From Bifidobacterium breve (GTDB taxonomy: Bacteria > Actinomycetota > Acidimicrobiia > Acidimicrobiales > Acidimicrobilacustridaceae), in contig CAMCTY010000008.1 of assembly GCA_945878725.1 (NCBI GenBank), forward strand, positions 25,709 to 89,708: a DNA stretch of 64,000 bases, read 5' to 3'. Below the pieces are notes generated by a model that was not told where the DNA came from, did not search any database, and worked only from the letters and a program-made list of their open reading frames with translations. Below are positions 25,985-34,574 of the stretch, piece after piece. The first letter of the stretch is position 1, and each line of letters opens with the position of its first letter. Position numbers and translations under genes: made by a program.

Positions 25985-26602
25985 TCAGGCCGGGTTCGTG
26001 GCCGATCCGGTCGTGAAATACGTCCAGGGTTTTGGGCCTTTGGTGTAGCCGCTCTCGACGGACTCGATGACAAAGCCGGCGCTGCGGACCAGCGCGACAG
26101 GATCGCGAGTCAGGTGACATCCGTCGGCCAGTTTCTTTTCAATCGGATCGATCCGCCTCTGCCATTTACGAACCGATTCATCGGGAGCAAGACCGTGTTC
26201 GAGGAAGTTGAACCGTCCTCCGGGTTTGAGTACCCGTCGCAATTCATCAAGTGCGCGATCGACGCCGGGGATTGTGCACAGGGTGAACGTGCAGAACGCG
26301 CCGTCGCAGGAATTGTCATCGAGGGGAAGTGACTCGCCATGAAGCCCGGCGAAGCGGATCTCAACATTGGCAGCGGCGATCCTCTCGGCGCCGAGCTCGC
26401 GGGCGAGACCGGATGGTTCTATCGCATGCACGAGGGTCACCTCTGGTGGATAGCTCGACGCATTGCGACCAGAACCGAAGCCAAGCTCGATGATCACGCC
26501 GGAAAGTCCCTCGGCGGCTTTGTCTCGCATCGGTTGCATCGCGGGAGCTCCGCACATCCGATCAACCATGCGGGGAACAATGCGTTCGTTGTAGAAGCCC
26601 AT
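25985..26602 (-). CDS. Class I SAM-dependent methyltransferase
   Basis: A 205-residue small-molecule methyltransferase. Motif I is IIELGFGSGRNASSY (about residue 37), followed by the acidic end of strand 2 (HAIEPSG), NSCDGAFCTFTLCTI (motif post-I/II region) and LKPGGRFNFLEHG. This is the methyltransferase-11 pattern shared with UbiE-like and phospholipid methylases; the LEHG segment resembles the human METTL7-type group, but the substrate is not decided by sequence. Convergent with nrdJ, divergent from the esterase. Confidence 0.85.
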   Translation of the reverse strand: MGFYNERIVPRMVDRMCGAPAMQPMRDKAAEGLSGVIIELGFGSGRNASSYPPEVTLVHAIEPSGLARELGAERIAAANVEIRFAGLHGESLPLDDNSCDGAFCTFTLCTIPGVDRALDELRRVLKPGGRFNFLEHGLAPDESVRKWQRRIDPIEKKLADGCHLTRDPVALVRSAGFVIESVESGYTKGPKPWTYFTTGSATNPA

Positions 26603-26706
26603 CGTGGAGACAGTAGTTGTCCCGACCGATCGATTCGGTGGTGGCCTATGGTTCGCCGGAACAAAGATCGGTCCGCTTCGGGACTGACTGTCGGGGGAGA
26701 TTGATC

Positions 26707-27663
26707 ATGAAGTTGTGGTCCGATGAAATCGATGCGATGCGACCGGAGGCCCGCGGAGTTGTTGATGCGGGAATGGCGATGATCGCGGAAATGTTCGCCG
26801 GAGACGGTGAGCCCCCCGCCGATCTACTCGGAGCCGCTCACCACATGCGAAAGGCGTTTGAGCGCACCTATGCGCCGGTGCCCGAGGCGATCGAACGCGA
26901 AATCGCCGGCGTTCCTTGCCGGTTCTTTGTTCCCGAAGGGCCAGCGACTGCCGTCTACCTTCACTTCCATGGCGGCGGCATGGTCATCGGCGCTCCAGAA
27001 ATGGGGGACTCGACGAACCTCGACCTGTGTCGTCGGTTCGGAATGCTTGTGATCTCGGTTGGGTATCGCAAGGCACCTGAGCATCCCTTTCCCGCCGGCC
27101 CGGATGATGGCATCGCTGTGGCGAAGTGGGTGTTCGACAACGCACTTGAGATGTACGGATCAGACCGCGTCATTGTCGGCGGCGAATCGGCCGGGGGATA
27201 TATGGCCGCCGCTGTCGCGTTGCGAATTCGCGACGAACTCGGCGCAGCCGATCGACTGATCGGCGCCAACCTGGTGTTCGGCGTGCACGATTGGGGGCGC
27301 TCACCGAGTCAGCGGGGTCAGCGCGTCATCGATGCTCCTGACATGTTGAGCCCCGAAGGCATGGCGATGTTCGGTGAGTGCTATCTCCCGGGAATGACGA
27401 TCGAGGAGCGTCGGGCTCCGAACGTGTCGCCGTTGTTCGCCGATCTTCATGATCTTTGCCCGGCGTTCATGAGCGTCGGTACTGCCGATCACCTACTTGA
27501 CGACACGTTGATGCTTGCGCCGCGGTGGGCGGCGGCGGGCAATGAGGTCGAACTCTTTGTTGCCCCGGAGATGCCGCACGGTTTTCAGGCGTTCCCGTGC
27601 GGTATTACGTCAGCGTGGGCCGCGGCACAGTTCGAGTGGTTTGCGCGCCGACTGGAGTCGTAA
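26707..27663 (+). CDS. Alpha/beta hydrolase, hormone-sensitive-lipase family esterase
   Basis: A 318-residue cytoplasmic esterase. The oxyanion-hole motif HGGG (in LHFHGGGMVIG), the nucleophile GESAGG (about residue 160), a probable Asp in VGTADHLLDDT and a probable His in MPHGF make a complete catalytic set. I start at ATG 26707 with GGGGGAG 7 nt upstream; the frame is open earlier but lacks a signal. Single transcription unit, closed by a strong hairpin. Confidence 0.9.
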   Translation: MKLWSDEIDAMRPEARGVVDAGMAMIAEMFAGDGEPPADLLGAAHHMRKAFERTYAPVPEAIEREIAGVPCRFFVPEGPATAVYLHFHGGGMVIGAPEMGDSTNLDLCRRFGMLVISVGYRKAPEHPFPAGPDDGIAVAKWVFDNALEMYGSDRVIVGGESAGGYMAAAVALRIRDELGAADRLIGANLVFGVHDWGRSPSQRGQRVIDAPDMLSPEGMAMFGECYLPGMTIEERRAPNVSPLFADLHDLCPAFMSVGTADHLLDDTLMLAPRWAAAGNEVELFVAPEMPHGFQAFPCGITSAWAAAQFEWFARRLES

Positions 27664-27669
27664 ACGCGA

Positions 27670-27698
27670 CGATGCCCGCCCTACAGGGGCGGGCATCG
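27670..27698. terminator. Terminator hairpin after the esterase gene
   Basis: Perfect 12-bp stem CGATGCCCGCCC / GGGCGGGCATCG with a 5-nt loop, between convergent genes, so probably bidirectional. Confidence 0.85.
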
Positions 27699-27732
27699 CA
27701 ACGATTTACCGATAGATCGGTGATGTCGCTGA

Positions 27733-28419
27733 TCAGTTGGAGAGGCAGCCGCTCTTGTAGATGTCAGCTGGCATCTTGCCTGCTTGGCAGACGACGCCGC
27801 GGTCCTGTGCGACCCACTTGCCATCGCGTGCGGCCAGAACTTCGGTGATGCCGATTGAAGGAGCATCGCTGCCGGCGGGCGGGGCGAGTGTGGCGTAGGC
27901 GTACGCCCAACCGGCGTCACAACCGAAGCCGTCGACCTTCGCAGTGGTTCCCTGGCTGAGGGCGGCGGAAACTCCGCTCGAGATGGCTGCTGTTGTGCAG
28001 GCGGCGGAGGCGCCGGTCGGCCCGACCGGCGCGGGCGTCGGTGCTGGAAGCGTGCAGACCTTCTTCTTGGCTTGGGCGTCGGCCGAGAGCGCAGCCTTGG
28101 TCTTCGGTCCGTAGGTGCCGTCGACATTGAGTCCGGCTCCCTTTTGGAATGCCTTGATGCTGGCGATCGTCAGCGGACCGATAACGCCGTCGTTGTTGCC
28201 GACGTCGCAACCGACTGCGTCAAGCCATTCCTGAAGCTGGATGACATCGGCTTTGGTGAGGGTGCTGACCGGCCTAATCCCTGAGGTTGTCGGGGCGGCT
28301 GCCGTAGTCGTGGATGTGCTGTCGCTTTTCGAGTCGCTGCTGCAAGCGGCCGCACCTACGACAAGCGCGATCGAGAGAGCGACGACGCCGACAATGCGGC
28401 GCGGTGTTGACAAGTTCAT
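27733..28419 (-). CDS. Exported lipoprotein with a peptidoglycan-binding domain
   Basis: A 228-residue protein with a signal peptide ending in a lipobox-like AAAC (about residue 26), a Ser/Thr linker, and a PG-binding-1 domain (VIQLQEWLDAVGC, DGVIGPLTIASIKAFQ, DGTYGPKTKAAL, about residues 58-113). The C-terminal 90 residues have several Cys and no recognised fold. GGAGG precedes the ATG. It may act at the cell surface as a wall-bound accessory protein; no catalytic motif is visible. Divergent from the CoA-transferase gene. Confidence 0.8.
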   Translation of the reverse strand: MNLSTPRRIVGVVALSIALVVGAAACSSDSKSDSTSTTTAAAPTTSGIRPVSTLTKADVIQLQEWLDAVGCDVGNNDGVIGPLTIASIKAFQKGAGLNVDGTYGPKTKAALSADAQAKKKVCTLPAPTPAPVGPTGASAACTTAAISSGVSAALSQGTTAKVDGFGCDAGWAYAYATLAPPAGSDAPSIGITEVLAARDGKWVAQDRGVVCQAGKMPADIYKSGCLSN

Positions 28420-28536
28420 GGGTCCTCCAGGGGGGATGTAGTGAATTTCAATTACCTTGAACGGTACCTACCGCGGGGTCTGAGGATGCGGACCCCTCCG
28501 ATGTGTCACAGTCTCGGACGAACAAGGGAGATCAAC

Positions 28537-29742
28537 GTGGCCGGTCCGTTGGAGGGTGTGAAAGTCGTCGAACTCGGTATGTGGGTGGCGGGTCCTGCCT
28601 GTGCCGGCATCCTCGCCGACTGGGGCGCCGATGTCATCAAGCTTGAACCGCCAGTCGGCGGTGATCCTGCCCGCACGTATCAGGCGCTGTTCGGCACGAT
28701 GATGCCCGACAACCCGGTGTTCGAGATGGACAACCGTTCGAAACGAAGTCTTGCGGTCGACCTGCGTACGGCCGAGGGTCAGGCACTCGCGCTCGAACTG
28801 TTGGCCGATGCCGATGTCTTTGTCACGAACCTTCGTCGCGCTGCGCTCGAACGTTGGGGTCTCGGTCCTGACGAGGTGTTGGCCCATAACCCGCGGCTGA
28901 TCTACCAACTCATCACCGGATACGGGATGGAAGGCCCCGATGCCGCTCGACCGGCGTATGACATCGGCGGATTCTGGGCTCGTTCCGGCGTCGCATCGCT
29001 CCTGCAATCTCCGGACGGACCACTTCCGTTCCAACGCGGCGGAATGGGCGATCATCCAACCGGAAGTTCCGCGTCGGCGGCAGTGTGCGCGGCGTTGTTC
29101 AACCGGGAACGAACCGGCAAGGGACAACTCGTTTCGACATCGCTCGTACGCCAAGGCGTGTACACGATTGGTTTCGACCTTTCGATCACACTCGGCTGGG
29201 GCGATCACATCGGCATCGGCAAGCGCGAGACCATGGGCAACCCGGCGATGAACAACTATGTCGCCGGAGACGGACGTGCCTTCTGGCTCATCGGTCAGGA
29301 AGCGGGACGCCACTGGCCGCCGCTCGCCCGGGTCGTCGGCCATCCCGAGTGGATAGAAGCCGGCCCCTACTCGACGCCACTTGGCCGTCGTGAACATGCG
29401 GCCGAACTCGTGGCCTTGCTTGATTCAATCTTCGCCACGAAGACACTTGACGAGTGGGCGGCGATCTTCGATACGGAACCGGACATGTTCTGGGCGCCGG
29501 TCAACACCATCGACGATGTCCTCATTGATGAGCAGGTCCACGCCGCGGGTGCGTTCGTCGAGGTTCCCGAATCCCAAGGGAGCGCAATGCGCGTGGCGAG
29601 CCCATCAGACTTTTACGGAACACCATGGGCGCCGCGCAGTGGTGCCCCCGAACTCGGTGAGCATTCCAGAGAAGTGCTGAAATCGTTGGGTCGTTCGGAC
29701 GCAGAAATTGATGTTCTGTTCGAGACGGGTGTCGTCGCGTGA
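28537..29742 (+). CDS. CaiB/BaiF family (class III) CoA transferase
   Basis: A 401-residue family III CoA transferase that moves CoA between acyl-CoA and a carboxylic acid. It starts with the family pattern GPLEGVKVVELGMWVAGPACAGILADWGADVIKLE and has the catalytic-type Asp in EMDNRSKRSLAVDLR region (about residues 66-82). GTG 28537, 6 nt after AAGGGAG, is preferred to a start 96 nt earlier. The stop overlaps the next gene by 4 nt (GTGA). It likely activates the pathway acid by CoA exchange, complementing the two ligases in the island. Confidence 0.88.
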   Translation: MAGPLEGVKVVELGMWVAGPACAGILADWGADVIKLEPPVGGDPARTYQALFGTMMPDNPVFEMDNRSKRSLAVDLRTAEGQALALELLADADVFVTNLRRAALERWGLGPDEVLAHNPRLIYQLITGYGMEGPDAARPAYDIGGFWARSGVASLLQSPDGPLPFQRGGMGDHPTGSSASAAVCAALFNRERTGKGQLVSTSLVRQGVYTIGFDLSITLGWGDHIGIGKRETMGNPAMNNYVAGDGRAFWLIGQEAGRHWPPLARVVGHPEWIEAGPYSTPLGRREHAAELVALLDSIFATKTLDEWAAIFDTEPDMFWAPVNTIDDVLIDEQVHAAGAFVEVPESQGSAMRVASPSDFYGTPWAPRSGAPELGEHSREVLKSLGRSDAEIDVLFETGVVA

Positions 29743-30737
29743 GCGTCGGTGGATACGACAATCGTTTGCGGCCTGCACAACCGCCAACTCCCGCGCACGA
29801 TGCATTCGCGATTCATCGCGCTGAAGTGGCCGATGGGATTTCCCTCGCGTATGTGCGCGAAGGAATCGGCGGTTACCCGCTTCTTCTGATTCACGGCTAT
29901 CCCGAAACAAAACGCATTTGGTGGCGCAATATCGAACCTCTGGTCGCCGCCGGCTACGAAGTCATCGTCCCGGATCTGCGCGGGCACGGCGATTCGGATC
30001 TTTCCGCGGATGACACGTACGACCTCGTCACCTACAGCCGCGATCTACACACTCTCGTGCATGACGTTCTCGGACACGAGACATGCGGAGTGGTCGGTGG
30101 CGACGTTGGCGGTGTCGTCGCGGTCGACATCGCACAGAGATTCGAAGGATTCGTCGACGGCTTGTGTTTCTTCGACACGGTGCCGCCGATGATCTTCGGG
30201 GACTACGCCGCTGCCGGTATTGATCTCGGATCCATTCGAGCAATAGGCGATGGCCCCACCGGCGACTACCGACGCCGTCAGGGTGCTGAACCCGATGCAC
30301 TGGCTGCGGAATTAGCAACGCCGGCGTTGCGACGGGCCTGGGTGGCCCAGATGTACGGACCGCGACTGTGGGCGTCGCCGGGGACGTTCACCGACGCTGA
30401 CATCGACTTCATGACCGAACCATGGGCGGACGAGGCGCGTCTGCGGGCGGGTTGGGCTGTTTATCAACTCGGTAACGGAAGAATTGCCGCCGAGTTCCCG
30501 ATCCTTGATCGCAAGGTCGATGTTCCGACCTTGCTCTTTTACGGCGCCGATGATCAGGTCGTGGGTCCGGACTTCCTCCACTGCTGTGAGGTTGCGTTCA
30601 CGAACCGAGTCGGTCCCCTTGTGTTGGCTGGTGCCGGACACTTCCTGCAATGGGAACGCGCGGATGTCTTCAATCCGACTGTGGCTGTCTTTTTCGCTGG
30701 CCTCGCGGCGCTCGCCACGAACGGGAAAGTTTCCTGA
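29739..30737 (+). CDS. Alpha/beta hydrolase, dehalogenase/epoxide-hydrolase type (Asp nucleophile)
   Basis: A 332-residue hydrolase. The oxyanion motif LIHGYPE, the DLRGHGDSD loop and the nucleophile elbow GGDVGG, with Asp instead of Ser, place it with haloacetate dehalogenases and soluble epoxide hydrolases. A probable acid (GADDQVV) and His (GAGHFLQWE) complete the triad. An extra N-terminal segment of about 25 residues precedes the core. Starts at GTG 29739 inside the CoA-transferase stop and overlaps the thiolase-like gene by one base, so the three genes form an operon. Confidence 0.85.
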   Translation: MSVGGYDNRLRPAQPPTPAHDAFAIHRAEVADGISLAYVREGIGGYPLLLIHGYPETKRIWWRNIEPLVAAGYEVIVPDLRGHGDSDLSADDTYDLVTYSRDLHTLVHDVLGHETCGVVGGDVGGVVAVDIAQRFEGFVDGLCFFDTVPPMIFGDYAAAGIDLGSIRAIGDGPTGDYRRRQGAEPDALAAELATPALRRAWVAQMYGPRLWASPGTFTDADIDFMTEPWADEARLRAGWAVYQLGNGRIAAEFPILDRKVDVPTLLFYGADDQVVGPDFLHCCEVAFTNRVGPLVLAGAGHFLQWERADVFNPTVAVFFAGLAALATNGKVS

Positions 30738-32248
30738 TGGCTCGATTCGATGACGTTGATCCGTCAACACCTGTTGTCGTCGGAATCGGGGAGATCGTCC
30801 ATCGTCCGGGGCCGGAATTCGCTCCGACATCGGCGACGGCATTGATGATCGAAGCGGTGCTTGCCGCCATTGCCGAAACTGGTCAGGCGGAAGCGCTCGG
30901 AGCCCTTGTCGATGAGGTGCTGGTCCCGCATGGCACCTGGGACGAAGCCAACCCAGGCCGCGCTGTTGCCGAAGCGATCGGTGCACCGGAGGCCCGAACG
31001 GTTCGTTCCGAACTCGGAGTACTTCAACACTCGTTGTTGGCGCGCGCTGCGTCTGATGTGGCGAGTGGTCGCATTGTCGCTGCCGTTGTCGTCGGCGGCG
31101 AGAACCGATGGTCCGGTGTTGTTTCCGGCAAAGAGGGAACGGTCGTCCCGTCTCCACCTGCGAGCGCGGTCAACTCAGAACCTGATGAATCACTCGTGCC
31201 GAAGGAAATGGTCATCTCGCAGATCGAGATTGAGCGGAACCTCACGACTGCAGCGAATCAATACGCGATCATCGAAAGTGCGATCCGACATCGACTGGGG
31301 CGGACGAACGACGAGCATCGAACCAAGTTGGGGGAGTTGTGGGCGCAATTCGCAGAGGTTGCCGCCGATGCTCCGAGTGGATGGGATCAGCGCTCGCTTA
31401 GCGCCGACGAAATCGCGATCGTGTCCGATTCGAATCGACTGATCGCGGCCCCCTATCCGAAGTGGCTGGTGTCGCAGTGGAACGTTGATCAAGCGGCCGC
31501 GCTCGTCGTGACGACGGTGGCGACGGCACGACGGCTCGGCATTGCCGAGGAGATGTGGGTCTTTCCTCTCGCGATGGTTGAGTCGAACTTCGTGCTTCCC
31601 ATGCCGGAGCGCGCCGATATCGATCGCTGGCCCGCATCTGAAGTATGCGGAGCAGCAGTATTCGAAGCGGCGGGAGTTGCCCGAGACGAGCTTGATGCCG
31701 CCGATCTTTACAGTTGCTTCCCCGCCGCGGTGCAGGTTCAAGCCCGCGAGATGGGTCTCGCTTCGTGGCTCGATGACGGCCGAGCCCTGACCGTCACCGG
31801 TGGCATGACGTTCGGCGGTGGACCGTTCAACAACTACGTCGTGCAGGGTGCGGCAGCGATGGTGCGAGTGCTTCGCGAACGTGGACCGGATTCGACGGGA
31901 CTGACCTCGGCCGTGAGCGGGTTGCTCACGAAACCGGCGGTGACGATTTGGTCGACGGGCGTACCCCGGCGCCCTTTCGCCGCGCTCGACGTCTCGGTGC
32001 AGGCCGAGGCAGCAACGGTCCGCCTAGTGGTCGATCCAGACCTTGTCGGAGCGGCGACGATCGCTGGTGCCACGGTCATCGCTGAACGAGACGGGTCCCT
32101 CGTGACGATCGCGGTAGTCGAGTCGGCCGATGGTCTGCGTTCGGTAGCTCAGAGCCGCGATCAGGTTCTTGCCGGAGCGTTTCTGTCAGAGGACCCAGTG
32201 GGCAAGGGCGTGAACATCATTTCCCCGGGAGAGTTCGCTCCAGCGTGA
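30737..32248 (+). CDS. Thiolase-like protein (acetyl-CoA acetyltransferase family, TLP1-like)
   Basis: A 503-residue thiolase-fold protein of the actinobacterial type with an extra C-terminal domain (about residues 415-503, after the TIWSTGVPRRPFA segment). The N-terminal half has TPVVVGIGEIV and VVVGGEN. I do not see the nucleophile-Cys motif of active thiolases, and the GHPxGxSG loop is replaced by TGGMTFGGGPFNNYV, so classic thiolysis is doubtful. A Cys in DLYSCFPAA is conserved in this group. ATG 30737 shares its A with the upstream TGA. Confidence 0.75.
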   Translation: MARFDDVDPSTPVVVGIGEIVHRPGPEFAPTSATALMIEAVLAAIAETGQAEALGALVDEVLVPHGTWDEANPGRAVAEAIGAPEARTVRSELGVLQHSLLARAASDVASGRIVAAVVVGGENRWSGVVSGKEGTVVPSPPASAVNSEPDESLVPKEMVISQIEIERNLTTAANQYAIIESAIRHRLGRTNDEHRTKLGELWAQFAEVAADAPSGWDQRSLSADEIAIVSDSNRLIAAPYPKWLVSQWNVDQAAALVVTTVATARRLGIAEEMWVFPLAMVESNFVLPMPERADIDRWPASEVCGAAVFEAAGVARDELDAADLYSCFPAAVQVQAREMGLASWLDDGRALTVTGGMTFGGGPFNNYVVQGAAAMVRVLRERGPDSTGLTSAVSGLLTKPAVTIWSTGVPRRPFAALDVSVQAEAATVRLVVDPDLVGAATIAGATVIAERDGSLVTIAVVESADGLRSVAQSRDQVLAGAFLSEDPVGKGVNIISPGEFAPA

Positions 32249-32273
32249 CAGTGGGGGGTCTGATCATGGCAAA

Positions 32274-32288
32274 CTGACGGTTCGTCAG
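32274..32288. promoter_or_regulatory. Operator CTGAC-N5-GTCAG before the amidohydrolase gene
   Basis: CTGACGGTTCGTCAG, a 5-bp-arm palindrome with N5 spacer. A 16-bp stretch (with the following A) is identical, in reverse orientation, to the site at 62712. TetR-family repressors bind sites of this size; one is encoded at 42459, but no link is proven. Confidence 0.65.
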
Positions 32289-32331
32289 ATTCCCGGGAAA
32301 GCCCGGGAGTGACGCCAAGGAGGACAGCCCC

Positions 32332-33543
32332 ATGGAGATCCCTCGCATTATTTCGGTCGACGATCACGTCGTCGAGCCGCCCGATCTGTGGTCATCTCGT
32401 CTGCCGGTCGAGTACCGCGACCGAGGACCGCGCGTCGAGCGCAAGAAGGTCAAGATGGGCATCATCGGTGGCTCCTTCTCGTTCGAAGTGAGCGAGACCG
32501 AGGGCGTCGACTGCGATGTTTGGTACTACGACGACCTCGTCTACCCCTTCACCCGACTTTCGGCCGCCGTGGGCGCCGAAGTCGTGCAGAACGAGCCGTG
32601 CACATTCGATGACATTCTTCCCGGTTGCTACGACCAGACCGCTCGCCTGGCCGACATGGATGCAAACCACGTCGAGGCATCGATCTGCTTCCCCAACATT
32701 CTCCCGCGCTTTTGCGGTCAGGCGTTCCTCGAGCGTGAGGACAAGGTCCTCGCTCTCCTCTGCGTTCAGGTTTACAACGACTGGATGATCGACGAATGGT
32801 GTGCAGGCGCTGCTCATGGCCGCCTCATCCCGATGACGATGGTCCCGTTGTGGGATGTCGAACTGGCCGCTGCGGAGATCCGCCGCTGTGCCGCAAAGGG
32901 CAGCCACAACATCACCTTCAGCGAGAATCCCGTGCCGCTCGGTCTCCCGTCGGTTCATTCCGGCTACTGGGATCCGATGTTTGAGGCGTGCGTCGAGACC
33001 GACACCGTCGTGAACATGCACATCGGTTCGTCGTCGAAGATGCCCTCGACCGCTCCGGATGCGCCGTTCATCATCTCTTCGACTCTCACGTTCCAGAACG
33101 CGATGGGTTCGGTCCTCGACTTCGTGTTCGGCGGCATTTTCGATCGCTTCCCCGATCTCCGCGTCGCCTACAGCGAAGGTCAGGCTGGCTGGCTTCCGTA
33201 CATCCTCGAGCGTTCGGACAAGCTCTGGGAAGAACGTCTTCTCGACGAGACGGGATTCGGCTCGAAGCTTTCGCAGCCGCCGTCGACGTACATGAAGAAG
33301 AACATCTGGTACTGCATCTTCGATGACGAAACGGCACTGGCCAATCGCAACGTGATCGGTATCGATCGGCTCACGTTCGAGGTCGATTATCCCCACGCCG
33401 ATTCGACCTTCCCCCATACGAAGGACATCGCCGAGCGAATGGCTGCCAAGGCTGGTCTCAACGATGCCGAGATTCAGAAGTTCTTCCGCGGCAACGCGAT
33501 TGAGCTCTACAAGCTCGACAAGTACTACGGCATCACCAAGTAG
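32332..33543 (+). CDS. Amidohydrolase-2 family metal-dependent hydrolase (first of three)
   Basis: A 403-residue TIM-barrel protein of the ACMSD-like amidohydrolase family, whose members decarboxylate or hydrolyse using a metal. It begins IISVDDHVVEPPDLWSSRLP, where DDH-x2-E replaces the HxH of classic amidohydrolases, and ends with the barrel Asp motif FEVDYPHADSTFPH. A strong AAGGAGG is 8 nt before ATG. The upstream 80 bp hold the CTGAC-N5-GTCAG operator and a small hairpin (32291-32308). The natural substrate is not known to me. Confidence 0.85.
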   Translation: MEIPRIISVDDHVVEPPDLWSSRLPVEYRDRGPRVERKKVKMGIIGGSFSFEVSETEGVDCDVWYYDDLVYPFTRLSAAVGAEVVQNEPCTFDDILPGCYDQTARLADMDANHVEASICFPNILPRFCGQAFLEREDKVLALLCVQVYNDWMIDEWCAGAAHGRLIPMTMVPLWDVELAAAEIRRCAAKGSHNITFSENPVPLGLPSVHSGYWDPMFEACVETDTVVNMHIGSSSKMPSTAPDAPFIISSTLTFQNAMGSVLDFVFGGIFDRFPDLRVAYSEGQAGWLPYILERSDKLWEERLLDETGFGSKLSQPPSTYMKKNIWYCIFDDETALANRNVIGIDRLTFEVDYPHADSTFPHTKDIAERMAAKAGLNDAEIQKFFRGNAIELYKLDKYYGITK

Positions 33544-33555
33544 TTCCAAGCCTTC

Positions 33556-33705
33556 ATGACTGACGTATTGAGCGCACCCGGTCTGCTTGCAGGCCGGGTC
33601 GCTCTCGTTTCGGGGGCAGGCCCGGGCAGTGGCTTGAGCTTGTCCACTATCCTGCGATCGGACCCAATCTTGGGTAGTTCCACTGGGGGAGATCATGAGT
33701 ACTGA
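33556..33705 (+). pseudogene. Remnant of a short-chain dehydrogenase N-terminus
   Basis: An ATG 13 nt after the amidohydrolase stop opens a 49-codon frame whose residues 13-26 read GRVALVSGAGPGSG, the typical beta1 strand and Gly motif of an SDR. After that the SDR pattern is lost and the frame ends 11 nt inside the next gene, itself an SDR. This looks like a gene reduced by internal deletion to its first ~26 codons. The 11-bp hairpin at 33576-33599 lies within the remnant and might now act as a terminator. Confidence 0.55.
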
Positions 33706-34501
33706 AAAGCGTCTTGAGAATCGTGTTGCCGTCATCACCGGTGGTGGCGACGGAATCGGTCGGGGCATCGCTCGGCGCTATGCCGCCGAAGGCGCCCGCG
33801 TCCTCGTGGCCGAAATCAACGAGGAATCCGGAGCAGCAGTAGCCGCCGAACTCACGGCCGATTTCGGAGTCGATGCACTGTTCCTGCACACGGACGCCAC
33901 AAAGCAGGACGATAACGAAGCCATGATCGCCGCTGCTGTCGAACGCTGGGATCGCATCGACATCCTCGTGAACAACGCATGGGGTGGCGATCGTGCTGGG
34001 CTGCAGCGCGTCGACAAGATGCCCGATTCTGCAATGGACCACGCGTGGCACATGAACGTGATGGGTCCGTTCTGGGCGATGAAGGCTTCGTTCCCGCACA
34101 TGCGCGCTGCTGGGTACGGACGTGTCGTCAACATCTGTTCGCTTAACGGAGTCAATGCGCACATGGGCTCGGTGCATTACAACGCCACCAAGGAAGCTCT
34201 CCGTTCACTCACGCGCACCGCAGCGCGCGAGTGGGCCGGCTTCGGAATCACCGCAAACGTGATTTGTCCGGGAGCAAAGACGGCGGCGTTTCGGATGTTT
34301 GAGGAGATGAACCCTCAGGTGGCTGCTGAGTCCGAGGGCGCGAATCCGATGGGTCATCTTGGTGATCCCGAAACCGAGATCGCACCGGTGGCGTTCTTCC
34401 TCGCCAGCGAAGACTCGCGGTACATCACGGGCAACACGCTCTTTGCTGATGGCGGAAGCCACATCAATGGTGCTCTTTGGGTGCCGGATCTCGGCGACTG
34501 A
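33695..34501 (+). CDS. Short-chain dehydrogenase/reductase
   Basis: A 268-residue classical SDR with the cofactor motif TGGGDGIGRGIA (about residues 14-25), NNAWGG in place of NNAG, a Ser in NICSLNGVN and the catalytic YNATK (Tyr/Lys, about 161-165). The C-terminus reads YITGNTLFADGG, as in FabG-like enzymes. It most likely oxidises or reduces a hydroxyacyl or alcohol intermediate. GGGGGAG precedes ATG. It follows the SDR remnant, so the locus may once have held a tandem pair. Confidence 0.9.
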   Translation: MSTEKRLENRVAVITGGGDGIGRGIARRYAAEGARVLVAEINEESGAAVAAELTADFGVDALFLHTDATKQDDNEAMIAAAVERWDRIDILVNNAWGGDRAGLQRVDKMPDSAMDHAWHMNVMGPFWAMKASFPHMRAAGYGRVVNICSLNGVNAHMGSVHYNATKEALRSLTRTAAREWAGFGITANVICPGAKTAAFRMFEEMNPQVAAESEGANPMGHLGDPETEIAPVAFFLASEDSRYITGNTLFADGGSHINGALWVPDLGD

Positions 34502-34574
34502 GCCTTCGCCACATCAGGTTTTCTTTTTCAATCACGACTTGCGCTGCGGCGCCACGACACCAGAGGTACGCAAA

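Noticed and set aside
28462..28473. CGGTA-CC-TACCG inverted repeat upstream of the CoA-transferase gene
   Set aside because: Possible operator, but short, single in the window and without a matching site elsewhere.
33576..33599. Strong terminator after the first amidohydrolase gene
   Set aside because: An 11-bp hairpin exists but lies inside the SDR remnant coding sequence, so it may be only a by-product of that sequence; kept as a note, not a separate terminator call.
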